Part shown: positions 12,417-22,696 of the stretch, piece by piece
Position numbering within the stretch: the first letter of the stretch is position 1
How the letters are laid out: each line of letters opens with the position of its first letter
Assembly (NCBI RefSeq): GCF_027922045.1
Contig: NZ_BSEX01000006.1
Span: 602,120 to 666,119, forward strand
Direction: 5' to 3'
DNA: 64,000 bases
Source of the DNA: Microbacterium terregens
GTDB taxonomy: Bacteria > Pseudomonadota > Alphaproteobacteria > Sphingomonadales > Sphingomonadaceae
Notes under the pieces: generated by a model
The model's database searches: none
What the model was told of the DNA's origin: nothing
Seen by the model: the letters and a program-made list of their open reading frames with translations, nothing else
Translations under genes and position numbers: made by a program

Positions 12417-14416
12417 GCCCGCTCCACAGCCTCGCGATCGAAGCGGGGCTGCTGATCGACTGGGAGGACGCCGCCGGCGACCCGCAGCGGGTGTCCGACG
12501 ACGCGCTGGCGGCCGTGCTCGAGGCGCTCGGGCTGCCCGCGAACAGCCCCGCCGCGATCACCGAAAGCCGCAAGCACCTGGCCGAGGACCAGGCGGCGTC
12601 GTGCAGCTTCGTTTCGGCGGATGTGGGCAAGCCGGTGATTTTGCCCGTCGGTTGTCTGCGCGAAGGGCTTGCCGAGCTGCTGTCCGAGCAGGGTGATCGA
12701 CGTTCCGTTACCCTGGCCAAGGACCGCTCCGGCCTAAGCCTGCCGGCGATCGACGTGCCCGGCTACTACCAGCTGGTGCAGGGCGACCGCACGATCCGTC
12801 TGGCGATCGCCCCGCGCCGCTGCTTCGGCGTGGCCGATGCGGCCGGCGGCAAGCGCCTGTGGGGAACCGCGGTGCAGATCGCGGGCCTGCGCGATCCGCG
12901 CCGTGCCTTTGGCGACTTCGGCACGCTGGCCGACGCCGCGCGCGCCTTTGCCGGCAAGGGTGCCGACGCGCTGGCGATCAGCCCCGTACACGCGCTGTTT
13001 CCTGCGGATGCCAGCCGCTACAGCCCCTATGCGCCGTCGAGCCGGCTGTTCCTCAACATCCTCTACGCCGATCCCGCACTGGCAGGCGCGACCGTCGAAG
13101 AGCCTGCCTCCGCCAAGCTGATCGACTGGAGCGCCGCGATCCCTGCCCGGCTGCGCCAGCTGCGTGCCGCCTTTGCCGCCCGCAGCGACGCGGTGCGCGC
13201 CGAGGTAGCCGACTATGCGCGCAAGGGCGGCGACGAACTGCAGCGCCATGCCCGCTTCGACGCGCTGCACGCCCACTTCTTCCAGGAGAGCGGCGCGACG
13301 GGTTGGCAGGGTTGGCCGGCAGCCTTCCACGATCCTGCCGGCGACGCCGTCGCGCGCTTTGCGGCCGAGCATGCGGAGGAGGTGGACTTCTACCTCTTCT
13401 GCCAGTGGCTGGCGAAGCGCAGCCTGGACGCCGCCCAGCGCGCCGCGACGAACGGCGGCATGGCGCTGGGGCTGATCGCCGATCTCGCCGTGGGGATGGA
13501 CGGTGGCGGCAGCCACGCGTGGAGCCGCCGCGACGACCTGCTCACCGGCCTGTCGCTCGGCGCGCCGCCCGACCTGCTTGGGCCTGAAGGGCAGAGCTGG
13601 GGCATCACCGGCTTTTCGCCGCGCGCGCTCCAGCGCACCGGCTTCGAGCCGTACATCGCGACGCTGCGCGCGGCACTCGATCATGCTGGCGGCATCCGCA
13701 TCGACCATGCGCTGGGCCTGCGTCGGCTGTGGGTGGTGCCCGAGGGCGCCTCGCCGCGCGACGGCGCCTATCTGACGATGCCGCTCGACGACATGCTGCG
13801 CGTGCTCGCGATTGAATCGCATCGCGCCCGCGCGGTGGTGATCGGCGAGGACCTGGGCACCGTGCCCGAGGGCTTCCGGCCCAAGATGGACGAGCGCGGC
13901 ATGCTGGGCATGCGCGTGCTGCCCTTCGAACGCGACGAGGACGGGTTCATCCCTGCCGAACGCTGGTCGCAGGAGGCCGCGGCGATGACCGGCACCCATG
14001 ACCTGGCGACCGTGGCCGGCTGGTGGGCCGAGCGCGACATCGACTGGAACTGGCAGCTCGGGCGGACCCGGCCCGATGCGGTCGAAGCCGACGAGCGCGC
14101 CACCCGCGCCGAGGAACGCACGTTGCTGTGGCAGGCGTTCACCGACGCGGGCGTCGCTGATGCGCCAGAGCCGTCAAGCGACGATCCGGCGCCCGCGGTG
14201 GACGCCGCCCTCGCCTTCGTCGCCGGCACGCCGTGCGAACTCGCGATCCTGCCGATCGAGGACCTGATCGGCGCCGAGGAACAGCCGAACCTGCCCGGCA
14301 CGATCGACGAACACCCCAATTGGCGGCGGCGCATGCCGGCGCCCACCCCCGAGCTGCTCGACCGGCCCGACGTCGCCCGGCGCGTCGCCCGCATCAACGC
14401 TATGAGGAACGGATGA
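12413..14416 (+). CDS. malQ: 4-alpha-glucanotransferase
   Basis: GH77 amylomaltase of 667 residues that disproportionates maltooligosaccharides and recycles short glucans. Motifs include SPYAPSSRLFLN (substrate-binding), nucleophile D431 in GGIRIDHALGLRRLW, acid/base E479 in VIGEDLGTVP, and TGTHDLATVAGWW. The ATG at 12413 overlaps the treZ stop (ATGA) with a GGAGG just upstream, so the longer open frame to the left is not used. The N-terminal ~130 residues form the poorly conserved extra domain seen in many proteobacterial MalQ proteins. It lies between treZ and treY, so it probably keeps chain lengths suited to TreY. Confidence 0.93.
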   Translation: MSPLHSLAIEAGLLIDWEDAAGDPQRVSDDALAAVLEALGLPANSPAAITESRKHLAEDQAASCSFVSADVGKPVILPVGCLREGLAELLSEQGDRRSVTLAKDRSGLSLPAIDVPGYYQLVQGDRTIRLAIAPRRCFGVADAAGGKRLWGTAVQIAGLRDPRRAFGDFGTLADAARAFAGKGADALAISPVHALFPADASRYSPYAPSSRLFLNILYADPALAGATVEEPASAKLIDWSAAIPARLRQLRAAFAARSDAVRAEVADYARKGGDELQRHARFDALHAHFFQESGATGWQGWPAAFHDPAGDAVARFAAEHAEEVDFYLFCQWLAKRSLDAAQRAATNGGMALGLIADLAVGMDGGGSHAWSRRDDLLTGLSLGAPPDLLGPEGQSWGITGFSPRALQRTGFEPYIATLRAALDHAGGIRIDHALGLRRLWVVPEGASPRDGAYLTMPLDDMLRVLAIESHRARAVVIGEDLGTVPEGFRPKMDERGMLGMRVLPFERDEDGFIPAERWSQEAAAMTGTHDLATVAGWWAERDIDWNWQLGRTRPDAVEADERATRAEERTLLWQAFTDAGVADAPEPSSDDPAPAVDAALAFVAGTPCELAILPIEDLIGAEEQPNLPGTIDEHPNWRRRMPAPTPELLDRPDVARRVARINAMRNG

Positions 14417-16872
14417 CTCCGCGCGCCACCTATCGCTTCCAGTTCCACCGCGACTTCACCTTTGCCGATGCCGAGGCGCTGGTCCCCTATCTCGACCGGT
14501 TGGGGGTAAGCCACGTCTACGCGTCGCCGATCACGACGGCACGCAGCGGCTCGACCCACGGCTATGACGTGGTCGACCCGACCACGATCAATCCCGAACT
14601 GGGCGGCGAGGAGGCGTTTCGCAGCCTGGTGAAGGCGCTGCGCGCGCGCGACATGGGCGTCATCATCGACATCGTGCCCAACCACATGGGCGTCGCCGGC
14701 AGCGAGAACGGCTGGTGGATGGACGTGCTCGCCCACGGGCAGGGCAGCGCCTATGCCCGCTTCTTCGACATCGACTGGCGCGAGCCGGTGTTGCTGCCGG
14801 TGCTCGGCACGCCCCTGTCGGAAGCACTGGAGCAGGGCGCGATCGAGGTCGTCGTCGAGGACGGCAAGCGCTTCGTCTCCGCCTACGGCGAGCATCGCTT
14901 CCCGCTGCGCGACGAAGACCAAGCGGGCGACGCAATCAGCGATCCGCAGGAGATCCGCGCGGTGCTGGAGCGCCAGCATTACCGGCTGGCGTCGTGGCGC
15001 ACCGCCAACGACGCGCTCAACTGGCGGCGTTTCTTCACGGTCAGCGAACTCGCCGGGCTTCGCATCGAGGACCCCGAAGTCTTCGATGCCGTCCACGCCC
15101 TCCCCTTGCGCCTGTATGCCGAGGGGCTGATCGACGGCGTTCGAGTCGATCATGTCGATGGGCTGACCGATCCCGCCGGCTATTGCCGTACGCTACGCGC
15201 GCGCCTGGATGCCACGCAACGCCCGGCGGATGCCCCGCCGGGGCCCGCCTATCTGGTGATCGAGAAGATCCTGGGCGCAGGCGAGCCCCTGTCGGACGAC
15301 TGGGGCGTCGATGGGACCAGCGGCTATGACTTCATGGAGGAGGTGGCCGCGCTCCTCCACGCGCCGGAAGGCGAAGCACCGCTCGACCGGCTGTGGGAAG
15401 AGATCAGCGGCCGCCCGGCGGACTTTGAGGCCGAAGAACTCGAGGCACGGCGCCACATGCTCGCCTGGGCTTTCGAAGGCCAGCTGACGCGGTGCGTCCA
15501 GGCCTTCACGGCGCTGGCCGCTTCCACGCCCGAGACCGAGGGTCTCACCCGCGGCATGCTGCGCCGCGCGATCGAGCGCCTGCTCTGGGTGTTCCCCGTC
15601 TACCGCACCTACGGAACCGGAGACGCCGCGCCCGAGGGCGACGCCGAGATCCGCGAGATCGCGCGCAGCCGGGTCGCCGCCCATGTGCCCCCCGGCGAGG
15701 AGGCGGTGGTCGACCGCGTGCTGGAATGGCTCGCCGGCACAGGCCCGGGGGACACTGAACTCGCTGCCGAGGCAGTGCGCCGCTTCCAGCAGCTTTCGGC
15801 ACCGATCGCGGCGAAGGCGGTGGAGGACACCGCCTTCTACCGCTACGGCCGGCTGCTCTCACGCAACGACGTCGGCTTCGATGCGACCCGTTTTTCCGCG
15901 AGCATCGCCGAGTTCCACGCCGATGCGGTCGGCCGGGCCGAGCGCTTCCCGCGCGGCATGCTCGCGACCGCCACCCACGACCACAAGCGCGGCGAGGACA
16001 TGCGCGCCCGGCTTGCGGTGCTGAGCGAGCTGCCCGACGCCTGGCGCGAGGCGGTGCTGCGCTGGCACGCCCTGGCGGCACCCTTTGCGGATGGCGTGGA
16101 TCCAGGCGACGTCTACATGCTGTTCCAGACGCTGTTTGGCGCCTGGCCCGACGGGCTGGCGATCGACGATGCCGACGGCCTGTTCGCCTTTGCCGACCGC
16201 GTCGTCGCCTGGCAGCAGAAGGCGCTCCGCGAAGCCAAGCTGCGGTCCTCCTGGGAAGCTCCCAACGAAGCCTATGAGGGCGCGGCCGAGGGGCTGGTCC
16301 GGGCGCTGCTCGATCCGGGCAAGTCGGGCGACTTCCTCGCGGACCTTCAGGCATTCCTCACCAGGACGGCGGCCCCGGCGCGCGCCAACTCGCTGGCGCA
16401 GGTGGCGCTGCGCTATACCGTTCCGGGGGTACCCGACTGCTATCAGGGCACCGAACTGCCCGACTATAGCCTGGTCGATCCGGACAACCGACGGCCGGTC
16501 GACTATGAGCTGCGCGCGCAGCTGCTCGCCGATCCCGGCCGGCAGGGTGCGGAGAAGCTTGCCCTGATCGCACGGCTCCTGGGATTGCGCCGCCAGCACC
16601 CTGGGCTGTTTGCCAGCGGCGACTATCGACCGGTCGACGTTCGTGGTGCCCGCGCCGATCATGTCCTCGCCTTCACGCGTACGGCGGGCGAAGAGCGGCT
16701 GCTCGCGGTCGTGGCGCTGCGAACCGCAGAGGCCACTGCCGGCACGGGTACACCGACGCCGGCTGGCGATTGGTGGGCGGATACCGTCCTGGAGGGGCTG
16801 CCGGAGGGCGTCGAAACGCGCGTCGGCGCCCTGCTCTGCGACGAACCGACGGCGATCCTTATCATTCCGTAA
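14413..16872 (+). CDS. treY: malto-oligosyltrehalose synthase
   Basis: Intramolecular transglycosylase that converts the reducing end of a maltodextrin to an alpha,alpha-1,1 linkage, giving the TreZ substrate. The 819-residue protein begins with the TreY signature TYRFQFHRDFTFADAEALVPYLDRLGVSHVYASP. GH13 residues D246 (GVRVDHVDGLTDP) and E284 (YLVIEKILGAGE) are present, with the long insertions typical of TreY. It starts at an ATG that overlaps the malQ stop as ATGA. This is the last member of the uninterrupted coupled chain; 58 bp separate it from glgP, with no clear terminator in the gap. Confidence 0.94.
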   Translation: MTPRATYRFQFHRDFTFADAEALVPYLDRLGVSHVYASPITTARSGSTHGYDVVDPTTINPELGGEEAFRSLVKALRARDMGVIIDIVPNHMGVAGSENGWWMDVLAHGQGSAYARFFDIDWREPVLLPVLGTPLSEALEQGAIEVVVEDGKRFVSAYGEHRFPLRDEDQAGDAISDPQEIRAVLERQHYRLASWRTANDALNWRRFFTVSELAGLRIEDPEVFDAVHALPLRLYAEGLIDGVRVDHVDGLTDPAGYCRTLRARLDATQRPADAPPGPAYLVIEKILGAGEPLSDDWGVDGTSGYDFMEEVAALLHAPEGEAPLDRLWEEISGRPADFEAEELEARRHMLAWAFEGQLTRCVQAFTALAASTPETEGLTRGMLRRAIERLLWVFPVYRTYGTGDAAPEGDAEIREIARSRVAAHVPPGEEAVVDRVLEWLAGTGPGDTELAAEAVRRFQQLSAPIAAKAVEDTAFYRYGRLLSRNDVGFDATRFSASIAEFHADAVGRAERFPRGMLATATHDHKRGEDMRARLAVLSELPDAWREAVLRWHALAAPFADGVDPGDVYMLFQTLFGAWPDGLAIDDADGLFAFADRVVAWQQKALREAKLRSSWEAPNEAYEGAAEGLVRALLDPGKSGDFLADLQAFLTRTAAPARANSLAQVALRYTVPGVPDCYQGTELPDYSLVDPDNRRPVDYELRAQLLADPGRQGAEKLALIARLLGLRRQHPGLFASGDYRPVDVRGARADHVLAFTRTAGEERLLAVVALRTAEATAGTGTPTPAGDWWADTVLEGLPEGVETRVGALLCDEPTAILIIP

Positions 16873-16930
16873 TGACAGCGGGAGACCGCGCGGTACAAGC
16901 TCCTTCCCTGCCCTTTGTTACGGCGCACCC

Positions 16931-19330
16931 ATGACCCAGTCCCCGCTTGCCGCGCAGATCGTCGATACCCTCAAGCACCGCATCGGCAAGGACGAGCGGG
17001 CGGCGCACCCGCACGACTGGCTCGCCGCGACGATCCTGACGCTGCGCAACGACATCATCGACCGGTGGATGGAGTCCACGCGCGCCGCGCATGCGGCGGG
17101 GGCCAAGCGGGTCTACTATCTCAGCCTGGAGTTCCTGATCGGCCGGCTGCTGCGCGACGCACTTGCCAACCTCGGCCGGGATTCCGAGGTGCGCGATGCG
17201 CTGGAGGAGCTCGGGATAGAGCTTGCCGAGATCGAGGCGATCGAGCCCGATGCGGCGCTGGGCAACGGTGGCCTCGGGCGGCTGGCGGCGTGCTTCATGG
17301 AGAGCCTGGCGAGCCTGGACCTGCCCGCCTATGGCTATGGCATCCGCTATGTGAACGGCATGTTCCGCCAGCGCATCGATGACGGCTGGCAGGTCGAGCT
17401 GCCCGAAACCTGGCTCGCGCACGGCAATCCCTGGGAGTTCGAGCGGCGCGAGAGCGCCTATCTGGTCGGTTTCGGCGGCGAGGTCGTCAGCCGGGACAAC
17501 GGCCGCGTCCACTGGAAGCCGGCCGAGGGGCTGGAGGCGATGGCGGTGGACACCCCCGTGGTCGGTTGGCGCGGGCGACGGGTCAACACGCTCAGGCTGT
17601 GGACGGCGCGCGCGTTCGACCCGATCCGACTGGACCGGTTCAACGCCGGCGACCACCAGGGGGCGCTTGCCGGCCAGGTCGCGGCCGAGACGCTGGTGCG
17701 CGTGCTCTATCCGGCGGATTCGACCCCGGCGGGCCAGGAGTTGCGGCTGCGGCAGGAGTATTTCTTCTCCTCCGCCTCGATCCAGGACATCGTCCGCCGG
17801 CACATGCAGTATTTCGGCGACATCACGACCTTGCCGGAAAAGGCCGCGATCCAGCTCAACGACACCCACCCGGCGGTTGCGGTGGCGGAGTTGATGCGGC
17901 TGCTGATCGACCATCACGACGTGGCCTTCGACGAAGCCTGGGACATCGCACGCGCGACGTTCGGCTACACCAACCACACCTTGTTGCCGGAGGCGCTGGA
18001 AAGCTGGCCGCTGCCGCTGTTCGAGCGGCTGCTGCCGCGGCACATGCAGCTCGTCTACGCGATCAACGCCCGGCTGCTGAAGGAAGCGCGCGAGACGCCG
18101 GGGATCGACGACCGCGCGATCGCCGCGATCAGCCTGATCGACGAGGGCGGTGAGCGGCGCGTGCGCATGGCCAACCTGGCCTTTGCCGGCGCACACAGCA
18201 TCAACGGCGTGGCGGCGCTGCACACCGAACTCATGAAGAAGACCGTGTTCGCGGACCTTCATCGCCTCTATCCCGAGCGCATCAACAACAAGACCAACGG
18301 CATCACCCCGCGGCGCTGGCTGCACGAGTGCAATCCCGGGCTGACGGCGCTGATCGCCGACGGCATCGGCCCGGCGTTCAAGGACGATGCCGCCAAGCTC
18401 TCGCGCCTCGCGCCGCTTGCGGACGATCCCAGCTTCCGCGAGCGTTTCGCCGCGGTGAAGCGCGCCAACAAGGTCGCACTCGCCGATTATATCCGGGCCG
18501 AGATGGGCCTGTCGCTCGACCCCGACGCGCTGTTCGACGTGCAGGTGAAGCGCATCCACGAGTATAAGCGCCAGCTGCTCAACCTCATCGAGACGGTGGC
18601 GCTCTACGACCAGATCCGCAGCCATCCGGAGCGCGAGTGGGTGCCCCGGGTCAAGCTGTTCGCGGGCAAGGCGGCACCGAGCTACTGGAACGCCAAGCTG
18701 ATCATCAAGCTGGCCAACGACATCGCGCGACGGATCAACGGCGATCCGGCGGTACAGGGCCTGTTGAAGGTCGCGTTCCTGCCTAATTACAATGTTTCCC
18801 TGGCGGAGCGGATCATGCCGGCCGCGGATCTTTCCGAGCAGATCTCGACCGCCGGCATGGAAGCCTCGGGCACCGGCAACATGAAGCTGGCGCTGAACGG
18901 CGCCCTCACCATCGGCACCCTCGATGGCGCCAACATCGAGATCAAGGAGCGCGTCGGCGACGAGAATATCGTCATCTTCGGGCTTACCGCCGAACAGGTC
19001 GCCGAACGGGCCCGCAACTATCATCCGCGCGAGATGATCGAGCGCTGCCCAGCGCTTGCCCAGGCGTTGTCGGCAATCGCCTCCGGCGTCTTCTCCCCCG
19101 ACGATCCGGGCCGCTATGCCGGGCTGGTCGGCGAGCTCTACGACCACGACCGCTTCTTCCTGGCCGCGGACTTCGAAAGCTATGCCGCCGCCCAGCGCGA
19201 GGTCGACCGGCGCTGGCGTGATCCCGCCGGCTGGGGTGCCGCGGCGATCCGCAACGTGGCCGGCATGGGCTGGTTCTCGTCGGACCGGACCATCCGCGAA
19301 TATGCGCGCGACATCTGGCACGTCGCCTGA
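16931..19330 (+). CDS. glgP: glycogen/starch/alpha-glucan phosphorylase
   Basis: GT35 enzyme releasing glucose-1-phosphate from alpha-glucan ends; 799 residues, normal for the family. The pyridoxal-phosphate site [16 protein letters not shown] carries K652. [17 protein letters not shown], the [13 protein letters not shown] block and [15 protein letters not shown] are all intact. The ATG at 16931 matches the usual start ([14 protein letters not shown]). The frame is open further upstream, but that stretch overlaps treY and has no phosphorylase homology. It is probably co-transcribed with the genes before it, and its product feeds central metabolism or GlgC after isomerisation. Confidence 0.95.
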   Translation: MTQSPLAAQIVDTLKHRIGKDERAAHPHDWLAATILTLRNDIIDRWMESTRAAHAAGAKRVYYLSLEFLIGRLLRDALANLGRDSEVRDALEELGIELAEIEAIEPDAALGNGGLGRLAACFMESLASLDLPAYGYGIRYVNGMFRQRIDDGWQVELPETWLAHGNPWEFERRESAYLVGFGGEVVSRDNGRVHWKPAEGLEAMAVDTPVVGWRGRRVNTLRLWTARAFDPIRLDRFNAGDHQGALAGQVAAETLVRVLYPADSTPAGQELRLRQEYFFSSASIQDIVRRHMQYFGDITTLPEKAAIQLNDTHPAVAVAELMRLLIDHHDVAFDEAWDIARATFGYTNHTLLPEALESWPLPLFERLLPRHMQLVYAINARLLKEARETPGIDDRAIAAISLIDEGGERRVRMANLAFAGAHSINGVAALHTELMKKTVFADLHRLYPERINNKTNGITPRRWLHECNPGLTALIADGIGPAFKDDAAKLSRLAPLADDPSFRERFAAVKRANKVALADYIRAEMGLSLDPDALFDVQVKRIHEYKRQLLNLIETVALYDQIRSHPEREWVPRVKLFAGKAAPSYWNAKLIIKLANDIARRINGDPAVQGLLKVAFLPNYNVSLAERIMPAADLSEQISTAGMEASGTGNMKLALNGALTIGTLDGANIEIKERVGDENIVIFGLTAEQVAERARNYHPREMIERCPALAQALSAIASGVFSPDDPGRYAGLVGELYDHDRFFLAADFESYAAAQREVDRRWRDPAGWGAAAIRNVAGMGWFSSDRTIREYARDIWHVA

Positions 19331-19336
19331 CCTGCT

Positions 19337-19360
19337 CCAGAGAACCCGCCAGAGAACCCG
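19337..19360 (+). repeat. perfect 12-bp tandem duplication
   Basis: CCAGAGAACCCG occurs twice head-to-tail in the 86-bp gap between glgP and glgC. It is directly visible and too short for a functional claim. It may reflect slippage in the glgC leader. Confidence 0.8.
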
Positions 19361-19416
19361 GACGCCGGATTAAGCGTTCTGCAACCATAACAACAAACGC
19401 GAACGGGAGAGATACG

Positions 19417-20676
19417 ATGATCGAGAGACGCGGGCAGCCGCTGGCACGCGACGCCATGGCCTATGTGCTGGCGGGCGGACGCGGCAGCCGGCTGGCGGAG
19501 CTGACCGATGTCCGCGCCAAGCCCGCGGTCTATTTCGGCGGCAAGTCGCGCATCATCGACTTCGCGCTCTCGAACGCGATCAACTCCGGCATCCGCCGCA
19601 TCGGGGTGGCGACGCAGTACAAGGCGCATTCGCTGATCCGCCACCTGCAGGGCGGCTGGAACTTCCTGCGGCGCGAGCGCAACGAGGGTTTCGACATCCT
19701 CCCAGCCTCGCAGCGCATCAGCGAGTACCAGTGGTACGAGGGCACCGCCGACGCGGTGTACCAGAACATCGACATCATTGAGAGCTACGCGCCGGAGTAT
19801 ATGGTCATCCTGGCGGGCGACCATATCTACAAGATGGACTATGAGCTGATGCTCCAGCAGCATTGCCAGTCCGGCGCGGACGTGACGGTCGCCTGCATGG
19901 AAGTGCCGCGGCTGGAAGCGAGCGGCTTTGGCGTGATGGCCGTGGACGCACAGGATCGCATCACCGATTTCGTCGAAAAGCCTGCCGATCCGCCCGCGAT
20001 GCCGGGCCGCCCGGACGTGGCGCTTGCCTCGATGGGCATCTATGTCTTCAACACGTCGCTGCTGATCGAGCAGCTGCGCCGCGATGCCGCCGACCCGAAC
20101 TCGGCGCGCGATTTCGGCAAGGACATCATCCCCTATCTGGTCCGCCACGGAAACGCGGTGGCCCACCGCTTCTCCGACTCCTGCGTGCGTGCGCCGGAAG
20201 AGCGCGAAGCCTATTGGCGCGACGTCGGCACGGTGGACGCCTATTGGGAAGCCAATATCGACCTGACCGACGTGGTCCCCAAGCTCGACCTCTACGATCA
20301 TAGCTGGCCGCTCTGGACCTATTCGGAGGTGACGCCCCCGGCCAAGTTCGTCCACGACGAGGAAGGCCGCCGTGGCGAGGCGACCAGCTCGCTGATCTCG
20401 GGCGACTGCATCATCTCGGGCGCCTCGATCCGCAACAGCCTGGTGTTCACCGGGGTGCGGGCGCACAGCTTCGCCACGCTGGAGCAGGCGGTGATCCTGC
20501 CGCGCTGCAAGATTTCCCGCAACGCACGGCTCACGAAGGTGGTCGTGGACGCGGGCGTCCACATTCCGGACGGGCTGGTGGTCGGTGAGGATCCGGTGCT
20601 CGACGCACGCCGCTTCCGCCGGACCGAGAACGGCGTGTGCCTGATCACCCAGCCGATGATCGACCGGCTGGCATGA
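19417..20676 (+). CDS. glgC: glucose-1-phosphate adenylyltransferase
   Basis: ADP-glucose pyrophosphorylase, the committed step of the classical glycogen route (glucose-1-phosphate plus ATP to ADP-glucose plus PPi). The 419-residue protein has the nucleotide-binding loop [16 protein letters not shown], the FVEKP substrate-lysine segment, and a C-terminal left-handed beta-helix region with hexapeptide-like repeats (about 320-400). GGGAGA lies 6-7 nt before the ATG. The gene overlaps glgA by ATGA. A separate leader upstream suggests glgC-glgA can be expressed partly independently of the GlgE-pathway genes. Confidence 0.96.
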   Translation: MIERRGQPLARDAMAYVLAGGRGSRLAELTDVRAKPAVYFGGKSRIIDFALSNAINSGIRRIGVATQYKAHSLIRHLQGGWNFLRRERNEGFDILPASQRISEYQWYEGTADAVYQNIDIIESYAPEYMVILAGDHIYKMDYELMLQQHCQSGADVTVACMEVPRLEASGFGVMAVDAQDRITDFVEKPADPPAMPGRPDVALASMGIYVFNTSLLIEQLRRDAADPNSARDFGKDIIPYLVRHGNAVAHRFSDSCVRAPEEREAYWRDVGTVDAYWEANIDLTDVVPKLDLYDHSWPLWTYSEVTPPAKFVHDEEGRRGEATSSLISGDCIISGASIRNSLVFTGVRAHSFATLEQAVILPRCKISRNARLTKVVVDAGVHIPDGLVVGEDPVLDARRFRRTENGVCLITQPMIDRLA

Positions 20677-22109
20677 TCCGCGCGCTGTCGGTCGCGTCGG
20701 AAGCTTATCCGCTGGTCAAGACCGGCGGACTTGCCGACGTGGTCGGCGCACTGCCGGATGCCTTGGCGCCGCACGGGGTCGCCACGACCACCCTGCTGCC
20801 GGGGTATCCCAAGGTCCTGGCGCAGATGGGCGACGCGCAGGTCGTGCATCACTGGCCCGCGTTGCTGGACGTGGAGGCGCGGTTGCTCGCCGGATCGCTC
20901 GGCGACCATCCGCTGTGGGTGCTGGACGCACCCGCGCTGTTCGCGCGCGACGGCGGTCCCTACGCCGATGCATCCGGGCGCGACTGGGACGATAACTGGC
21001 GCCGCTTCGCTGCCCTCTCGCGGGCGGCGGCGGACCTGGCATCGGGCGCGATGGGGAACCAGCGCTTCGACCTGCTGCACGCCCACGACTGGCAGGCAGG
21101 GCTCGCGCCCGCCTATCTGCGGTTCGCCGGCGACGCACAGGACACGAAGAGCGTCGCCACGATCCACAACATCGCCTTCCAGGGCAGCTTCGACGCGGGT
21201 GTGTTCCCCGCCCTTGAATTGCCGCCGCATGCCTGGGGCATCGAAGGGGTCGAGTATTACGGTGCCGTCGGCCTGCTGAAGGCAGGGTTATGGGCAGCCG
21301 ATGCCATCACCACCGTCAGCCCGACCTATGCCGAGGAGATCCGCCGGCCGGAATCCGGCATGGGACTGGAAGGGCTGATCGCCACGCGCGGTGCCCGGGT
21401 CACCGGCATTCTCAATGGCATCGATCCGGCGGTGTGGAACCCGGCAACCGATCCGCTGCTCGCCGCACGCTTCAGCGCCGACAAGCTGGATACGCGCTCC
21501 GCCAACACGCGCGCCGTGGAAGCCCGCTTCGGCCTAAGTGGCGAAGGTCCGATCTTCACCGTCGTCAGCCGGCTGACCTGGCAAAAGGGAATGGACGTCC
21601 TCGCCGGGCTGCTGGACGACCTGGTCGCGATGGGCGGACGCCTGGCAATGCTCGGCTCCGGCGACGCGGCGCTGGAACAGGCGTTCCGCGCCGCGGCCGA
21701 CCGCCACCCCGGCCGCATCGGCGTGGAGATCGGCTATGACGAGCCGCTGTCCCACCTGTTGCAGGGCGGCGCCGACGCAATCCTGATCCCGTCCCGGTTC
21801 GAGCCCTGCGGCCTGACCCAACTCTATGGCCTCGCCTATGGCTGCGTGCCGGTGGTGGCGCGAACCGGCGGGCTTGCCGACACGGTGATCGACGCCAATG
21901 TCGCCGCGCTGGACGCGGGGGTCGCAACCGGTGTGCAGTTCGACGGGGTGACGCCGCAGGCGCTGCGAGGCGCGATCGCGCGCACGATCGCGCTCTACCG
22001 GGATGCACCGCGCTGGCGGCAGATCCAGCGGCGGGGCATGGCGGCTGACTTCTCCTGGGACAATAGCGGCGCACGCTATGCGGCGCTGTATCGGCAACTG
22101 CTCGGCTGA
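20673..22109 (+). CDS. glgA: glycogen synthase (ADP-glucose)
   Basis: GT5 glycogen synthase of 478 residues using ADP-glucose from GlgC. The [13 protein letters not shown] donor-binding motif sits near the N-terminus. [21 protein letters not shown], with the catalytic Glu and phosphate-binding segment, and RTGGLADTV follow towards the C-terminus. The ATG at 20673 overlaps the glgC stop (ATGA) and places [14 protein letters not shown] at the expected N-terminus; a 12-residue extension open upstream has no family support. It converges with the Lrp gene, with only 4 bp between the stops. Having GlgA beside GlgE gives the cell two independent chain-extension routes. Confidence 0.95.
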   Translation: MIRALSVASEAYPLVKTGGLADVVGALPDALAPHGVATTTLLPGYPKVLAQMGDAQVVHHWPALLDVEARLLAGSLGDHPLWVLDAPALFARDGGPYADASGRDWDDNWRRFAALSRAAADLASGAMGNQRFDLLHAHDWQAGLAPAYLRFAGDAQDTKSVATIHNIAFQGSFDAGVFPALELPPHAWGIEGVEYYGAVGLLKAGLWAADAITTVSPTYAEEIRRPESGMGLEGLIATRGARVTGILNGIDPAVWNPATDPLLAARFSADKLDTRSANTRAVEARFGLSGEGPIFTVVSRLTWQKGMDVLAGLLDDLVAMGGRLAMLGSGDAALEQAFRAAADRHPGRIGVEIGYDEPLSHLLQGGADAILIPSRFEPCGLTQLYGLAYGCVPVVARTGGLADTVIDANVAALDAGVATGVQFDGVTPQALRGAIARTIALYRDAPRWRQIQRRGMAADFSWDNSGARYAALYRQLLG

Positions 22110-22113
22110 CCGC

Positions 22114-22566
22114 CTACAGCGGCAGCCGCGTCGTCGCCTTCACTTCCTCCAGCACCGCATAGGTCCGCGTCTCGCGAATGCCGGGCATCGCCACCAGCGT
22201 ATCTCCCAGGAAGGCGCGGTACGCGGCCATGTCGGCGACCCGCACCTTGAGCAGATAGTCGAAGCCTCCGGCAACCATGTGGCACTCCAGCACCTCCGGC
22301 ACCCGGCGGACATGCTCGGCAAAGGCGGCGAAGGCGTCGTCGGTGGTGCGATCGAGCAGGACCTCCACGAAGATCATCAGCGCGCGGTCTAGCTGCCCGG
22401 GGTCGAGCAGCGCCGTGTAGCCGGTGATCACGCCGCTCGCACGCAGCCGCTTCACCCGGTCGAAACAGGCGGCCGGCGATAGCCCGCAGCGTTCGGCGAG
22501 CGCCTGGTTGGTGATGCGCCCGTCCTCTTGCAGCACGCGCAGCAGCTTGCGATCCATTGCGTCCAT
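22114..22566 (-). CDS. Lrp/AsnC-family transcriptional regulator, probably controls putA
   Basis: 150-residue protein with an N-terminal winged helix-turn-helix (MDRKLLRVLQEDGRITNQAL, then GLSPAACFDRVKRLRASGVI) and a C-terminal RAM/AsnC effector domain (about 65-145, FDYLLKVRVADMAAYRAFL). The start at 22566 has AAGGA about 7 nt upstream; an internal ATG at 22557 is an alternative. It is divergent from putA across 130 bp. By analogy with PutR in Agrobacterium and Rhodobacter it most likely activates putA in response to proline. The effector is inferred from this neighbour. Confidence 0.9.
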   Translation of the reverse strand: MDAMDRKLLRVLQEDGRITNQALAERCGLSPAACFDRVKRLRASGVITGYTALLDPGQLDRALMIFVEVLLDRTTDDAFAAFAEHVRRVPEVLECHMVAGGFDYLLKVRVADMAAYRAFLGDTLVAMPGIRETRTYAVLEEVKATTRLPL

Positions 22567-22624
22567 CGAAGATCCTTCGGCCCAACTGCCATTGGGACGC
22601 GCAGATTCGGCGCGAGCCCCCAAA

Positions 22625-22680
22625 ATGCAAAGCACAATCGGCAGGGTTTCGCATAGCTGCCGGAGCAACCTGCAAGAAAT
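22625..22680. promoter_or_regulatory. putative Lrp/putA control region with repeated TGCRA motifs
   Basis: The lrp-putA divergent gap contains ATGCAAA (22625-22631), the opposite-strand copy TTTCGCAT (22647-22654) and a third related CTGCAAGAAA near 22670. Repeated short half-sites between a divergent Lrp regulator and its likely target are what one expects for Lrp binding. The motif assignment is inference only. Confidence 0.4.
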
Positions 22681-22696
22681 CCCGCCGGAGAGCCGC

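Noticed and set aside
16862..19321. 819-codon minus-strand frame opposite glgP
   Set aside because: Shadow frame; no motif, and the plus-strand phosphorylase is intact with all family blocks.
20637..20672. Earlier ATG for glycogen synthase inside glgC
   Set aside because: The extra 12 residues are not part of GlgA, and the ATG at 20673 overlaps the glgC stop.
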